62,263 nucleotides of DNA, taken from NCBI GenBank assembly GCA_017620135.1, contig JAFZQZ010000058.1:1-62263 (forward strand), written 5' to 3'. The stretch's first letter is position 1; each line of letters starts with the position of its first letter. Position numbers and translations under genes: made by a program. Positions 1 to 8,649 of this stretch are shown here, one piece after another. The notes beneath the pieces were generated by a model that saw only the letters and a list, made by a program, of their open reading frames with translations, was not told the origin of the DNA and made no database searches. The stretch is from Bacillota bacterium. Lineage in GTDB: Bacteria; Bacillota; Clostridia; Lachnospirales; Bianqueaceae.

Positions 1-168
1 CTGACTACTGGAGTCCTCCGGTTGACTACTGGAGTCTTCCGGCTGACTACTGGAGTCTTCTGGCTCACTGTTGGAGTCTTCCGGCTCACTGTTGGAGTCT
101 TCCGGCTCACTGTTGGAGTCTTCCGGCTCACTATTGGAGTCTTCTGGCTCACTGTTGGAGTCACCACC
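1..168 (-). repeat. 21-bp tandem repeat inside the adaptor gene
   Basis: Eight consecutive 21-base units (starting at 1, 22, 43, 64, 85, 106, 127 and 148, the last one diverged) encode in-frame seven-residue repeats. The three leftmost copies read QPEDSSS and the next ones EPEDSNS, so two sub-types are arranged in blocks. Units differ by only one to three bases. The array continues past the window edge, so its full length is not visible. Confidence 0.95.
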
Positions 169-771
169 AGAACTGTTGCCGGAATCACTGCTGTTGCCAG
201 AGTCACCGCTGGAACCGCTGTCTGTACTGTCTACTGTGTTATCATTGCCGCCGATGGGCGGGTCATCATTATCGTCACCTTCACCTTCGACGTGTGTATT
301 TTCATCATTCGGATCGTTCTTTGGTGGATCGTCACCGTCTGGTCCTTCTCCCGAATCGATCCGAGAGACATAGGAAGGCACCCAGGCTTTCCACTTTTCG
401 ATCTCCTGCATCAGCAGTTCCTGTGCGAGTTCCTGCGACTGGATACTGAGCTTCTGACGTTCCAGGTTCAGTTCCAGCAAAGTCGTATCATAGCTGATGA
501 TCGGATCGCCGATCTTGACCGGATCGCCCTCCGAAACATATACCTGTTTGACCTGTGTCGTGCCATCCAGATAGATGTTCTGGATCATTCCGGTCTGCAC
601 GTTGCCATAGGTATACTGCTGGTCATTCCAGTTCTGTGTGGAGATCATATTGACGGGATAGACTTCCGCTTCTCCCTTGCTCCGATGCGCCATAATATAT
701 TTGACAGAGCCAAAGACGATCGCTCCTACCAGTACGAGAGAGATCGCCGTAATGAGTATTTTCTTTTTCAT
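1..771 (-). CDS. Efflux adaptor (HlyD/MacA-type), 3' end outside window
   Basis: This is the N-terminal part of a membrane-fusion adaptor for an ABC exporter. It opens with a Lys-rich start and one membrane segment (about residues 5-24), followed by a lipoyl/barrel half with the typical text VYVSEGDPVKIGDPIISYD and a short helix. Where a coiled-coil hairpin is expected there is instead an acidic, Ser/Asn/Gly-rich stretch (about residues 145-205) and then heptapeptide repeats of the type EPEDSNS or QPEDSSS up to the window edge. The ATG (769-771) overlaps the TGA of the upstream ATPase gene as ATGA, so the two are translationally coupled. The rest of the protein, and probably the permease gene, lie to the left. 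Membership of the adaptor family is clear; the substrate is unknown. Confidence 0.8.
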   Translation of the reverse strand, partial: MKKKILITAISLVLVGAIVFGSVKYIMAHRSKGEAEVYPVNMISTQNWNDQQYTYGNVQTGMIQNIYLDGTTQVKQVYVSEGDPVKIGDPIISYDTTLLELNLERQKLSIQSQELAQELLMQEIEKWKAWVPSYVSRIDSGEGPDGDDPPKNDPNDENTHVEGEGDDNDDPPIGGNDNTVDSTDSGSSGDSGNSSDSGNSSGGDSNSEPEDSNSEPEDSNSEPEDSNSEPEDSNSEPEDSSSQPEDSSSQPEDSSSQ

Positions 772-1478
772 TCGCTCTCCTCTCCCATAGCTGCTTCAAA
801 GCCTTTTCCTTTACGTTCTTCCAGGATCCTTCCGTCACGAAGCATGACGATCCGTTCCGCGCATTCAGCCACCTGTTCCTCATGCGTGATCATGATGATC
901 GTCGCGCCTTCTTTATGGAGCTCCGAGAAAAGCTGCATGATCTGTTTGCCGGCCTTCGTGTCGAGCGCGCCGGTAGGCTCATCCGCCAGAAGGATCTTGG
1001 GATCGCCTACCATAGCCCGTGCGATGGCAACTCGCTGCTGCTGGCCGCCGGAAAGCTGGTTAGGCCGGAAAGTGACCCGATCGCCCAGGCCGACACGTTC
1101 CAGTGCTTTTTTTGCCCGCGCTTCTCTTTCTTTCTTCGAAACACCGCCGTAAATGAGCGGCAGCGCTACATTCGAAAGGGCTGTTTCCTTGGGCAGAAGG
1201 TTGAACTGCTGAAAGACGAACCCGATCGTTCGGTTGCGGATCTCCGCCAGATCGTTTTCCTTTCGGCCTTTCATGTTCTCCCCGTTCAGATAATATTCAC
1301 CGCTCGTCGGAAGATCCAGCAGACCAATAATATTCATCAAAGTCGTTTTGCCGGAGCCGGAAGGACCCATGATCGCTACATATTCGCCGGACTTTACATG
1401 CAGCTGGATATCCGCCAGGACCGGAACTTCCAGTTTGCCCTGCATATAATTCTTCGTAATGTTTTCAAGTTTTACCAT
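768..1478 (-). CDS. ABC transporter ATP-binding protein (MacB/LolD type)
   Basis: This 236-residue ATPase subunit would drive an exporter of the MacB/LolD/YknY class in the cytoplasm. The Walker A motif GPSGSGKTT is at 38-46, the Q-loop is FVFQQFNLL, the signature LSGGQQQRVAIARA lies near 142-155, Walker B with ILLADEPTGALD follows, and the switch histidine is in MITHEE. The length is normal for the class. The start at 1478 has GAGGA upstream. It lies 10 bases after one adaptor gene and overlaps the next by ATGA, so the order is adaptor, ATPase, adaptor. No permease is in view; it is probably to the left. Family assignment is firm, cargo unknown. Confidence 0.93.
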   Translation of the reverse strand: MVKLENITKNYMQGKLEVPVLADIQLHVKSGEYVAIMGPSGSGKTTLMNIIGLLDLPTSGEYYLNGENMKGRKENDLAEIRNRTIGFVFQQFNLLPKETALSNVALPLIYGGVSKKEREARAKKALERVGLGDRVTFRPNQLSGGQQQRVAIARAMVGDPKILLADEPTGALDTKAGKQIMQLFSELHKEGATIIMITHEEQVAECAERIVMLRDGRILEERKGKGFEAAMGEESE

Positions 1479-1488
1479 GGCAGGGTCC

Positions 1489-2730
1489 TCACTGAACGAT
1501 AATGGCAGGCGCGCCTTCCGTCACGCTTTCATCCGGCCAGGCAATGGCGTCATCCTGCGTAAGCCCGTCGGTCACCTGATACATACCGGTTTCCGGATCG
1601 ATCTCACCTACAGTGATTTTACGCTTCTGGATCTTTCCATTCTTTACGACCCAGCAGTACGGCTGCACAGGATCATCGTCCTCATAGAAGAAATAGCCGT
1701 CCCAGAGCCAGACACCTTCCGTATGTGCCGGTTCATAGACTTCTCCTCCCATCTCGATATAGACATGCTGACCCATCAGCAGTCCGTCATAGCTGTCCAG
1801 CTGTACATAAAAAGGATATTTGGATGTCTGCAGCATCGCGTCGCCGGAGTCATAGTAGTAATAACCCTGATTCTGATTGTTTTCCGGATTGGCGGTATCG
1901 ATCTCTTCGATCACGCCGGTCCAAACCTGGTTTTCATCGACCCTGGAACGGATCGTCACGGGTGTTCCGACACTGATCTGATATACATTCTGCTCATTGA
2001 TCAGACCCTTGATCCGATACTGTCCGTCCGCGATCACGGTCATGAACGCGGAATTTCCGCTGCCGCCGCCATAATAATCGTTATTCTGCGACTGACTGTT
2101 TTCATTGATGGAACGAATGATCCCGTCGATCGGGCATACCACGATGGCCTGATCGATCGATTTCTGGTTTTTCTCGATCTCCATCTTCTTGACATCCAGG
2201 TCGTATTCTGTCTGTTTAAGGTTGACCTCCGCTTCCTGGATCTGGATCGTGTACTGAAGAAGCGTATCGCCCCAGGCGTCCTCTGCCTGTTCCTTCAGTT
2301 CTTCGATCTGCTGCTGCTGTGTAATGATACTGTTTTCGATCTTCTCGAGCTCCAGCTTGCCCTGTTCGATCTTCATCATGATTTCATCCGTATCGTACTG
2401 GAAAAGCGGATCACCGGCCTTGACCTGATCGTCCACCTCGACAAAGATCTCAGAGGTCGTCCGTCCGGATTCGAGCTGGATCTCGACGGTCTTCTGCGGC
2501 TCCACGATCCCGGAAAAGCGCTGATTAAGGCCCAGATCGGATGCGTTCAGTCCCATGATATCCGTGATCCTGACCGCGTAGATCTCGCTTCCGTCACCGG
2601 TCGGTATATTCTCTCCGGTTTTCTTTTTCTGAATGAAATAGACGCAGACAGCGGCCATGGCAAGTAATACCACGACCGCGACTACGCCTATGATGATTCC
2701 TTTATTTTTTTTATTCTTTTTCCTGGACAT
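1489..2730 (-). CDS. Efflux transporter periplasmic-type adaptor (HlyD/MacA family)
   Basis: A 413-residue membrane-fusion protein that would bridge an ABC exporter to the cell exterior. It has a Lys-rich N-terminus, one membrane segment (about 11-33), a split lipoyl domain around a coiled coil of about 60 residues rich in Glu/Gln (KIEQGKLELEKIENSII and following) and a C-terminal barrel. A Gly/Ser/Tyr-rich loop (NDYYGGGSGNS) and an Asn/Gln/Tyr-rich loop are inserted in the outer domains. An upstream in-frame extension to 2811 exists, but the ATG at 2730 has a perfect AGGAGG and precedes the membrane segment, so I chose it. It heads the operon with the ATPase 10 bases downstream. Confidence 0.88.
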   Translation of the reverse strand: MSRKKNKKNKGIIIGVVAVVVLLAMAAVCVYFIQKKKTGENIPTGDGSEIYAVRITDIMGLNASDLGLNQRFSGIVEPQKTVEIQLESGRTTSEIFVEVDDQVKAGDPLFQYDTDEIMMKIEQGKLELEKIENSIITQQQQIEELKEQAEDAWGDTLLQYTIQIQEAEVNLKQTEYDLDVKKMEIEKNQKSIDQAIVVCPIDGIIRSINENSQSQNNDYYGGGSGNSAFMTVIADGQYRIKGLINEQNVYQISVGTPVTIRSRVDENQVWTGVIEEIDTANPENNQNQGYYYYDSGDAMLQTSKYPFYVQLDSYDGLLMGQHVYIEMGGEVYEPAHTEGVWLWDGYFFYEDDDPVQPYCWVVKNGKIQKRKITVGEIDPETGMYQVTDGLTQDDAIAWPDESVTEGAPAIIVQ

Positions 2731-2801
2731 TCTGAGTACTGCCTCCTGATTGCTCACTATATTATGTATGGAAATCTGAAAATACCACATCATATAGACG
2801 T

Positions 2802-2830
2802 ATTTTATCACAATCAGGTTTCAAAGTCCA
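2802..2830 (-). promoter_or_regulatory. Sigma-A-type promoter for the efflux operon
   Basis: On the minus strand there is TGGACT at 2830-2825, a 17-base spacer and TAAAAT at 2807-2802, with an extended TGA just before the -10. The adaptor ATG is about 70 bases downstream. The -35 matches 4 of 6 consensus bases; the extended -10 compensates. Confidence 0.6.
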
Positions 2831-2851
2831 TGAAGAAAGCATTAAGATTCC

Positions 2852-3154
2852 TTAGTCGTCCTCCTCAGAGCTTTCCTCTAGGCTTTCTTCCGAACTTTCT
2901 TCCATGGGGGTCCTCGGAAGGGTCTGTCCAGGGCCCTGGTGCTTGACCTCATCAGAGAAATGATAATCCGGCTTTTCCGGTTCCGGAGGTTCCTCCACGG
3001 GCAGCGGCTGATCCATATCATTCTCAAAGAGGATCTGCACCGCTTCCTGTATATAAGCAGGCCGGATCACGGCAAAGACTACGCCCGTGATCAGGCAGAC
3101 TCCAAAGACGATCCCCAGGACCAGCGCGATCTTCTTTTTCAATCCGCTTTTCAT
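2852..3154 (-). CDS. Small membrane protein with acidic tail, unknown function
   Basis: I do not recognise this 100-residue protein. It has a basic start (MKSGLKKK), one hydrophobic segment (about 8-30) and an extracytoplasmic part rich in Pro and Glu. It ends in an acidic Ser/Glu tail (EESSEESLEESSEEDD). Its ATG overlaps the helD stop codon by four bases (ATGA), which is the main reason to believe it is translated. It is the last gene of the dnaG-rpoD-helD operon. The acidic tail resembles the acidic low-complexity segment of the adaptor gene further left, but I see no homology between them. It could be a membrane anchor or a partner of HelD; nothing in the sequence proves either. Confidence 0.7.
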   Translation of the reverse strand: MKSGLKKKIALVLGIVFGVCLITGVVFAVIRPAYIQEAVQILFENDMDQPLPVEEPPEPEKPDYHFSDEVKHQGPGQTLPRTPMEESSEESLEESSEEDD

Positions 3155-5286
3155 AAAAGCATCTCTCCGGCGGTGATATGGACAAGGCGGTGCAGCGCGC
3201 GGGTGCAGAGGATATAGGAAAGCAGTCCGTCCTCTTTCGGTTTGCTCGCTTCTACCGCGATAACGCCGTCAAATTCCAGTCCTTTCGCGAAATAGACCGG
3301 CATGATCAGAAGCTGAGAATCGGTAGCGTCCTTTTCTGTACTGACCAGACGGCAGTCGATCTTATCTTTGACCAGGGAATAAAGTGTCTTGGCTTCCGCG
3401 ATCGTCTGACAAAGGACCGCGACACGTTCCATTCCGGCATCGATCAGTTCTTTCGCCTCATCGACGATCATATCGCCAAGCTTCAGCGGATTCAGGAACG
3501 TCAGATGCTTGACGGGTTCACCGGAACGGTCCACAGCGCGCATCTGGTTATCATATTTCAGCAGATTGCGGGAATATTCGATGATCTCTTTCGTGCTGCG
3601 GTAGGAAAGATCCAGTTCGTAATACTTGATCTTCTCTCTCTCGTCTTTCGACAGGACTTTCTCCCAGTTATCCATCATACTGTTATGCGCGTTGCCTTTG
3701 ATCTTCTGACGGACGTCGCCCACGACGGTATAGCTGTCCGCACCGGTCACGGCACGCAGTACGAAGAATCCGAAGATCGAGATATCCTGCGCTTCATCAA
3801 TGACCAGATGACGGATCGGATAGCATCCTTTTCCTTCCAGCTTGGTCTTGATATACAGAAGACCGATCAGGTCATCTTCTGTCCAGATCTTGTCTTCTCT
3901 TGCCTTCGTGGCTTTGGCGTACCAGTCTTCTACTTCGGGAAGATCGTACAGCGTACGGATCTTCTTGATAAAGGCATATACCTCTTCAAAGTACTGATGG
4001 AGCACATCGACCATTTCAAGTTCCAGATCGTTGGCCAGATAGAAATTGCCCTGTTTCTTCGCCTCATTGATCTTTCCGCGGTAGGCGGCTTTCAGACGGC
4101 GCAGCGTATCGTTACGGATATCCCTGACTCTTGCCCGGATCGTACGCTTGATTTTTTCACAGCGGCGGATATACGGAAGTCTCGCCTGCGTCTTGAAGAA
4201 CATCTGGTTGCGTTCTTCCGCCGACATGACCACCTGGTTCTGGAAGACCAGATCTTCTGTGGCTTTCTGCGCTTCTTCGTAATCCTTGAAGGCCTTGTCC
4301 AGATCCGCCTTAAAGGTCAGGGAAGACTTGTACTGCGCTTCCCGGAGGAAACTCTTGTCGCGGCCGGTGAGCATACGCTCGTAGTAGTCACGGGTCTTCA
4401 GGCATTCTTTCTTCGGGCGGACCAGACGTGTCGCCAGCTCTTTGACCGTAAACTGGAAAGAAGTGTCCTTCTCACCCAGATCGGGCAATACTTCGGAGAT
4501 ATAATCCATGAACAGTTCGTTCGGTCCGATGATCAGAACGTTATTGTTCAGCTGCTTTCTATAGTTATACAGAAGATAAGCGATACGGTGAAGGACGATC
4601 GTGGTCTTCCCGCAGCCCGCGACGCCGTTCAGGATGACGTTGTTCTCCAGAGGCTCACGGATGATATCGTCCTGCTCCTTCTGTATGGTCGCGATGACTT
4701 CTTTCAGGCGGTTTCCGGCGCTTCCTGAGAGGACCATCTGCAGGATATCGTCTTTGATATCGATCTCCGAGTCGAACATACCCTTCAGTTCGCCCTTTTT
4801 GATGATATACTGCCGACGGTGTTTCAGATCCACTTCCCGGTTTCCCGCAGGCGCGCGGAATACCATCTCACCCAGTCTCTGCTGGTAGAAAAGGGAAGCT
4901 GCCGGCGTACGCCAGTCAAGAATGACCGGTTCACCCTTTCTGGACAGACCGCTTCGTCCGATATAATAGCAGAATTCCTCGTTATCCAGTGACTTATCCA
5001 GATAATCGATCATACCGAAATAAGGACTGTAGTACATCTTGGAAAGCTGCAGGACCCGCTCATAGGTGCTTGTATAATAAGCCTCTTTGACGGGATCGGA
5101 CTGACTGACCTGGAACCGGTTTTTCAGCTGGACTTCCTCGAACTGGAATTTCCTTCCTTCGACGATCTCCTGCTTCAAAAGCCCCAGATCTTTGAGTCTG
5201 TCTGACATCTGCTGTTGGATGATCTCCTGTACCTCAGACAGATTCTCGGCTTCTTCCTGGAGGGTGACATCGATCTTACGTTTCAT
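3151..5286 (-). CDS. helD: HelD-like RNA polymerase recycling ATPase / UvrD-type helicase
   Basis: This 711-residue superfamily 1 ATPase matches the HelD family, which pulls stalled RNA polymerase off nucleic acid and recycles it. Residues 1-85 form a charged helical N-terminal arm, which in HelD enters the polymerase secondary channel. Walker A GVAGCGKTT is at 221-229. The DEAQDIS Walker B, VVGDVRQKI, the YRSTKEI motif and the C-terminal AKGLEFDGV and CTRALHRL motifs are all present. AAGGAG sits upstream of the ATG. Its neighbours are primase, sigma factor and tRNA methylase genes. The family is close to UvrD/Rep helicases, but the N-terminal arm and interrupted helicase domains favour HelD. 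Confidence 0.9.
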   Translation of the reverse strand: MKRKIDVTLQEEAENLSEVQEIIQQQMSDRLKDLGLLKQEIVEGRKFQFEEVQLKNRFQVSQSDPVKEAYYTSTYERVLQLSKMYYSPYFGMIDYLDKSLDNEEFCYYIGRSGLSRKGEPVILDWRTPAASLFYQQRLGEMVFRAPAGNREVDLKHRRQYIIKKGELKGMFDSEIDIKDDILQMVLSGSAGNRLKEVIATIQKEQDDIIREPLENNVILNGVAGCGKTTIVLHRIAYLLYNYRKQLNNNVLIIGPNELFMDYISEVLPDLGEKDTSFQFTVKELATRLVRPKKECLKTRDYYERMLTGRDKSFLREAQYKSSLTFKADLDKAFKDYEEAQKATEDLVFQNQVVMSAEERNQMFFKTQARLPYIRRCEKIKRTIRARVRDIRNDTLRRLKAAYRGKINEAKKQGNFYLANDLELEMVDVLHQYFEEVYAFIKKIRTLYDLPEVEDWYAKATKAREDKIWTEDDLIGLLYIKTKLEGKGCYPIRHLVIDEAQDISIFGFFVLRAVTGADSYTVVGDVRQKIKGNAHNSMMDNWEKVLSKDEREKIKYYELDLSYRSTKEIIEYSRNLLKYDNQMRAVDRSGEPVKHLTFLNPLKLGDMIVDEAKELIDAGMERVAVLCQTIAEAKTLYSLVKDKIDCRLVSTEKDATDSQLLIMPVYFAKGLEFDGVIAVEASKPKEDGLLSYILCTRALHRLVHITAGEMLL

Positions 5287-5315
5287 GGGATTTCTCCTTG
5301 GTCTATAGTTCTATT

Positions 5316-6866
5316 TTACTGATGATAATAGCCGCCGCCGATAAACTCGCGGATGAGTGAGGAACGGGGCACAAGTTCTGAGCTGATGCTCAGGAAATAG
5401 CTTAAAAACCGGATCAGACGTCTGGCTTCGTCGTACGTCGGATCTTCGGGACCGATCCGGAAAAGCAGCGGTTCCGCGTAGCTTTTCAGGACCGCGAGTT
5501 CATACAGATGGGAAGAGTTGAACATGACGTCCGCCTCTTCCTGGAAGGGAAAGATATTCTTCTCCTCGCCTTTCATCACCGACGGCCAGCGGTCCAGCGT
5601 ATCGGAGGCGGAATAACCGCGGTGCTGATTATCCCTGACCATCCGGCGAAGGAGCCGGCTGTCGGTCGTGGGGATACGATTATGATCGTCGATCCCCAGC
5701 ATTGTGATGGCGCTGATGTAGATCTTGAAGATCTGCTCCCTCGGGATCCCTTCACTCACCAGCGAATTCAGTCCGTGGATCCCTTCCACTACCAGCACAT
5801 CCTGATCCGCCAGCTGAAGCGTTTCTCCGTTGTATTCGCGTTCGCCGCTGATGAAATTATAGGTGGGAAGCGGAATGCTCTTGCCTTTCAACAGTGCCTG
5901 CATATGCTCGGAAAACAGTTCCGTATCCAGACAGGAAATGCTTTCAAAGTCCTGTTTCCCATCCGGGCCGAAAGGAACCATCGCTCTCGGGTGGAAATAG
6001 TTGTCCATCGAGATCATATGAGGCTTTAATCCTTCCGCCTTCAGCTGGATACAGAGCTTCTGTGCGAAGGTCGTTTTCCCGGAGGAAGAAGGTCCCGCGA
6101 CCAGTACCAGACGTTTCATGGTATCATCTTTCAGTCCGTCCGGTCTGCCCGCCCGGCTGCGTCCGGAGATCTTGGACGCGATCTCCGCGATATAGCCCGC
6201 GTGCAGGGCTTCGGAAACCTGGATCAGCTCAGCGATCTTTCCTTCACTGATCACATCGTTCAGCATACTGACATTTTCCACACCGGTCTTGCGGCTCCAC
6301 TCTCTGGCCTGCTGGAAGACAGAGAACAGATGAGGCTTCGGTACAAAACGTCTCAGCCGTGTCGGTTCGTCCGGCGCCGGTGTACGGACGATGATCCCGT
6401 CCTTATAGGGGATCAGATCAAACACGTTCACCTTTGAGATATCCGGGCAGAGCGGCCCGTAGAAATAGTCAAACTCGTCGTCCAGCTGATAGAGATTGAT
6501 GGTGGAAATACTTCGGTAATGAACCAGACGCAGAAGATCCGGGCGGTTCTCTTTCTGCAGGATCTTTCCCGCCTCTTCCAGGCTGTAATTCGCCTTGGTG
6601 AGACTTACATGATCCTGTACCATTTTACGCATCATGGCTTCGATCTCTTCGATCTGTTCCGCCGTCAGGATCAGCGGTTCTCCGTGTGTGCGGATCTCGC
6701 TGTAGAGGTTATAGTCAAGTGAATGCAGGATCAGTACGCGCGCGTCCAGCCCCATCGAAGCTTTCACATATTTCTCCGCGCACTGGGTATACAGGAAGAT
6801 CAGCGTACGTACATACGCACGATAACTCTCGCTGTTCTGAAGAGAATCATTCGTTATCTGTAGCAC
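5316..6866 (-). CDS. Nucleoside (uridine-type) kinase with long N-terminal domain
   Basis: This 516-residue protein has a C-terminal phosphoribulokinase/uridine kinase domain. The P-loop GPSSSGKTTF is at 258-267 and is followed by SMDNYFHPR, as in uridine kinases. The first 240 residues resemble the threonyl-tRNA-synthetase-like N-terminal part seen in the long nucleoside kinases of Bacillota. It probably phosphorylates uridine or another nucleoside in the cytoplasm. The start is GTG at 6866, with GAGGTGAT eight bases upstream lying inside the end of trmK; the two genes overlap by 13 bases. It is 29 bases from helD. The exact substrate cannot be told from sequence. Confidence 0.88.
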   Translation of the reverse strand: MLQITNDSLQNSESYRAYVRTLIFLYTQCAEKYVKASMGLDARVLILHSLDYNLYSEIRTHGEPLILTAEQIEEIEAMMRKMVQDHVSLTKANYSLEEAGKILQKENRPDLLRLVHYRSISTINLYQLDDEFDYFYGPLCPDISKVNVFDLIPYKDGIIVRTPAPDEPTRLRRFVPKPHLFSVFQQAREWSRKTGVENVSMLNDVISEGKIAELIQVSEALHAGYIAEIASKISGRSRAGRPDGLKDDTMKRLVLVAGPSSSGKTTFAQKLCIQLKAEGLKPHMISMDNYFHPRAMVPFGPDGKQDFESISCLDTELFSEHMQALLKGKSIPLPTYNFISGEREYNGETLQLADQDVLVVEGIHGLNSLVSEGIPREQIFKIYISAITMLGIDDHNRIPTTDSRLLRRMVRDNQHRGYSASDTLDRWPSVMKGEEKNIFPFQEEADVMFNSSHLYELAVLKSYAEPLLFRIGPEDPTYDEARRLIRFLSYFLSISSELVPRSSLIREFIGGGYYHQ

Positions 6867-7561
6867 TTGTCTATCACCTCACGGATCTTTTTATTTTCTT
6901 CTTTCAGCGCCTGACAGCGGTTTAGCGCTGTCACTGTGCTCTCATCCGTCAGTTTCCGGATGATATCTTGATTTTTCCGGTATTCTTTTTCCAGGTAGTC
7001 CCGGTAGACAGGGTCTCTCCTTTGAAGAAGCGGGAGGGAAAAGAACGGATCCTGTCCCTTTGTTTCTTCTTTTTCTCCCGGACACAGGTCAAAGATAAAG
7101 TAGTACTTACCTCTGTCCAGGACCAGGAATTCATCCCTGATCCTGAACGAGGTCCTGTCGATCATTTCCCGAAACGAAGGAAGGTCTGACTGCGGCTCCA
7201 GTACCATCTGCCGGAGTCCGTGAATGCCGTTTCCGGGATCCTGAAAAGCCTTTTCCAGGATACTCATCATCAGCATTCCGCCCATCCCGGCTATCACAAG
7301 CGTTTCCGCCTCATCCGGGACCAGTCCGTCCAGGCCGTCTGTCAGCCGGAGTTTGATCTTATCGGTAAGACCTGCCTCGGCCACATGGGCTTTTGCTCTG
7401 TCTAAGGGTCCCTTTCTGACATCCGAGCAGATCGCTCTTGGAACGATCCCCCGCCGGACCGCTTCGATCGCCAGATATCCGTGATCACAGCCGACATCCA
7501 GCAATCTGTTTCCCGCATCGATGAGAGAAACGATCTTTTCCAACCGATCCGATAACTGCAT
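6854..7561 (-). CDS. trmK: tRNA (adenine22-N1)-methyltransferase
   Basis: TrmK uses S-adenosylmethionine to methylate N1 of adenine 22 in tRNA. The 235-residue product has the Rossmann motif LLDVGCDHGYLAIEA at 20-34, the acidic ICSDVRKGPL strand and the VIAGMGG motif typical of the TrmK family. A charged helical C-terminus follows. It begins five bases after the rpoD stop codon and overlaps the kinase gene downstream. The rpoD-trmK neighbourhood is usual in Bacillota. The ribosome-binding site is weak, so translation may depend on coupling to rpoD. Confidence 0.92.
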   Translation of the reverse strand: MQLSDRLEKIVSLIDAGNRLLDVGCDHGYLAIEAVRRGIVPRAICSDVRKGPLDRAKAHVAEAGLTDKIKLRLTDGLDGLVPDEAETLVIAGMGGMLMMSILEKAFQDPGNGIHGLRQMVLEPQSDLPSFREMIDRTSFRIRDEFLVLDRGKYYFIFDLCPGEKEETKGQDPFFSLPLLQRRDPVYRDYLEKEYRKNQDIIRKLTDESTVTALNRCQALKEENKKIREVIDKCYR

Positions 7562-7564
7562 GGA

Positions 7565-8638
7565 TTATTCCAGGAAATCCTTCAGCTTTTTCGAACGGGA
7601 AGGATGACGCAGTTTACGAAGCGCCTTGGCCTCGATCTGACGGATCCTCTCACGGGTAACCCCGAACTGAGATCCGACTTCCTCCAGGGTCCTGGCTCTT
7701 CCGTCGTCCAGTCCGAAACGAAGCCGCAGGACCTGCTGCTCACGGTCTGTCAAAGTACCGAGGACATCCATCAGCTGTTCCTTGAGCAGGGAATACGCCG
7801 CCGCGTCCGCGGGCACCATCATCTGTGTGTCCGGGATGAAATCGCCTAAGTGAGAGTCTTCCTCCTCGCCGATGGGTGTTTCCAGGGATACCGGTTCCTG
7901 CGCGATCTTCATGATCTCGCGGACCTTGGATACAGGAACTTCCATCTCTTCAGCGATCTCTTCCGGGGTCGCCTCACGTCCGTTCTCCTGCAGGAGCTGA
8001 CGCTGGACTCTGGAAAGCTTATTGATGGTCTCTACCATATGGACGGGGATACGGATCGTACGGGCCTGATCCGCGATCGCGCGGGTGATGGCCTGACGGA
8101 TCCACCAGGTCGCGTAGGTACTGAACTTGTATCCCTTACGGAAGTCAAACTTCTCGACCGCTTTGATCAGGCCAAGATTGCCTTCCTGGATCAGATCCAG
8201 AAACTGCATGCCGCGGCCTACATATCGCTTCGCGATACTGACCACCAGACGAAGGTTCGCTTCAGCCAGTTCTTTCTTCGCTTTTTCATCGCCCTTTTCC
8301 ATCCGTACGGCCAGCTCTACTTCTTCGTCGGCGGTAAGCAGCGGGACCTTGCCGATCTCCTTCAGATACATGCGGACAGGATCATCGATCCGGATATTCT
8401 CCGGAAGCGTCAGATCCAGATCTTCCTTGTCATCGGGCACTTCTTCGATCAGCCCGATGACATCGATGCCCGCGTTCTCCAGATGGTCATATACCCTTTC
8501 CACATCCTCAGGCTGGAGATTGAGATCGGTGAAAGCGTCGACGACTTCCTGGTATTCCAGGACGTTTTTCTTTTTCTGCGCGTTCTCGGTCAGATCTTTC
8601 AGTCTCTGCTGGAATTTTGCCTGTAATTCTGGTGTCAT
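7565..8638 (-). CDS. rpoD: RNA polymerase primary sigma factor
   Basis: This 357-residue protein is the housekeeping sigma-70 factor (SigA). A short N-terminal region 1.1 is followed by region 1.2 ([17 protein letters not shown]) and region 2 with [12 protein letters not shown] and the -10 reader [18 protein letters not shown]. Region 3 follows, then region 4 with the -35 reader helix ([20 protein letters not shown]). Length is normal for Bacillota. GAGGAGG precedes the ATG. It sits 11 bases after dnaG, the old macromolecular-synthesis arrangement, here without rpsU. Confidence 0.98.
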   Translation of the reverse strand: MTPELQAKFQQRLKDLTENAQKKKNVLEYQEVVDAFTDLNLQPEDVERVYDHLENAGIDVIGLIEEVPDDKEDLDLTLPENIRIDDPVRMYLKEIGKVPLLTADEEVELAVRMEKGDEKAKKELAEANLRLVVSIAKRYVGRGMQFLDLIQEGNLGLIKAVEKFDFRKGYKFSTYATWWIRQAITRAIADQARTIRIPVHMVETINKLSRVQRQLLQENGREATPEEIAEEMEVPVSKVREIMKIAQEPVSLETPIGEEEDSHLGDFIPDTQMMVPADAAAYSLLKEQLMDVLGTLTDREQQVLRLRFGLDDGRARTLEEVGSQFGVTRERIRQIEAKALRKLRHPSRSKKLKDFLE

Positions 8639-8649
8639 GTTGTGCCTCC

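Noticed and set aside
1..168. Possible CRISPR array
   Set aside because: The 21-bp units are directly adjacent with no spacers and keep an open reading frame.
22..1152. 376-residue plus-strand frame over the repeat
   Set aside because: It is the reverse reading of the adaptor repeat and ATPase gene, with no domain and no ribosome-binding site.
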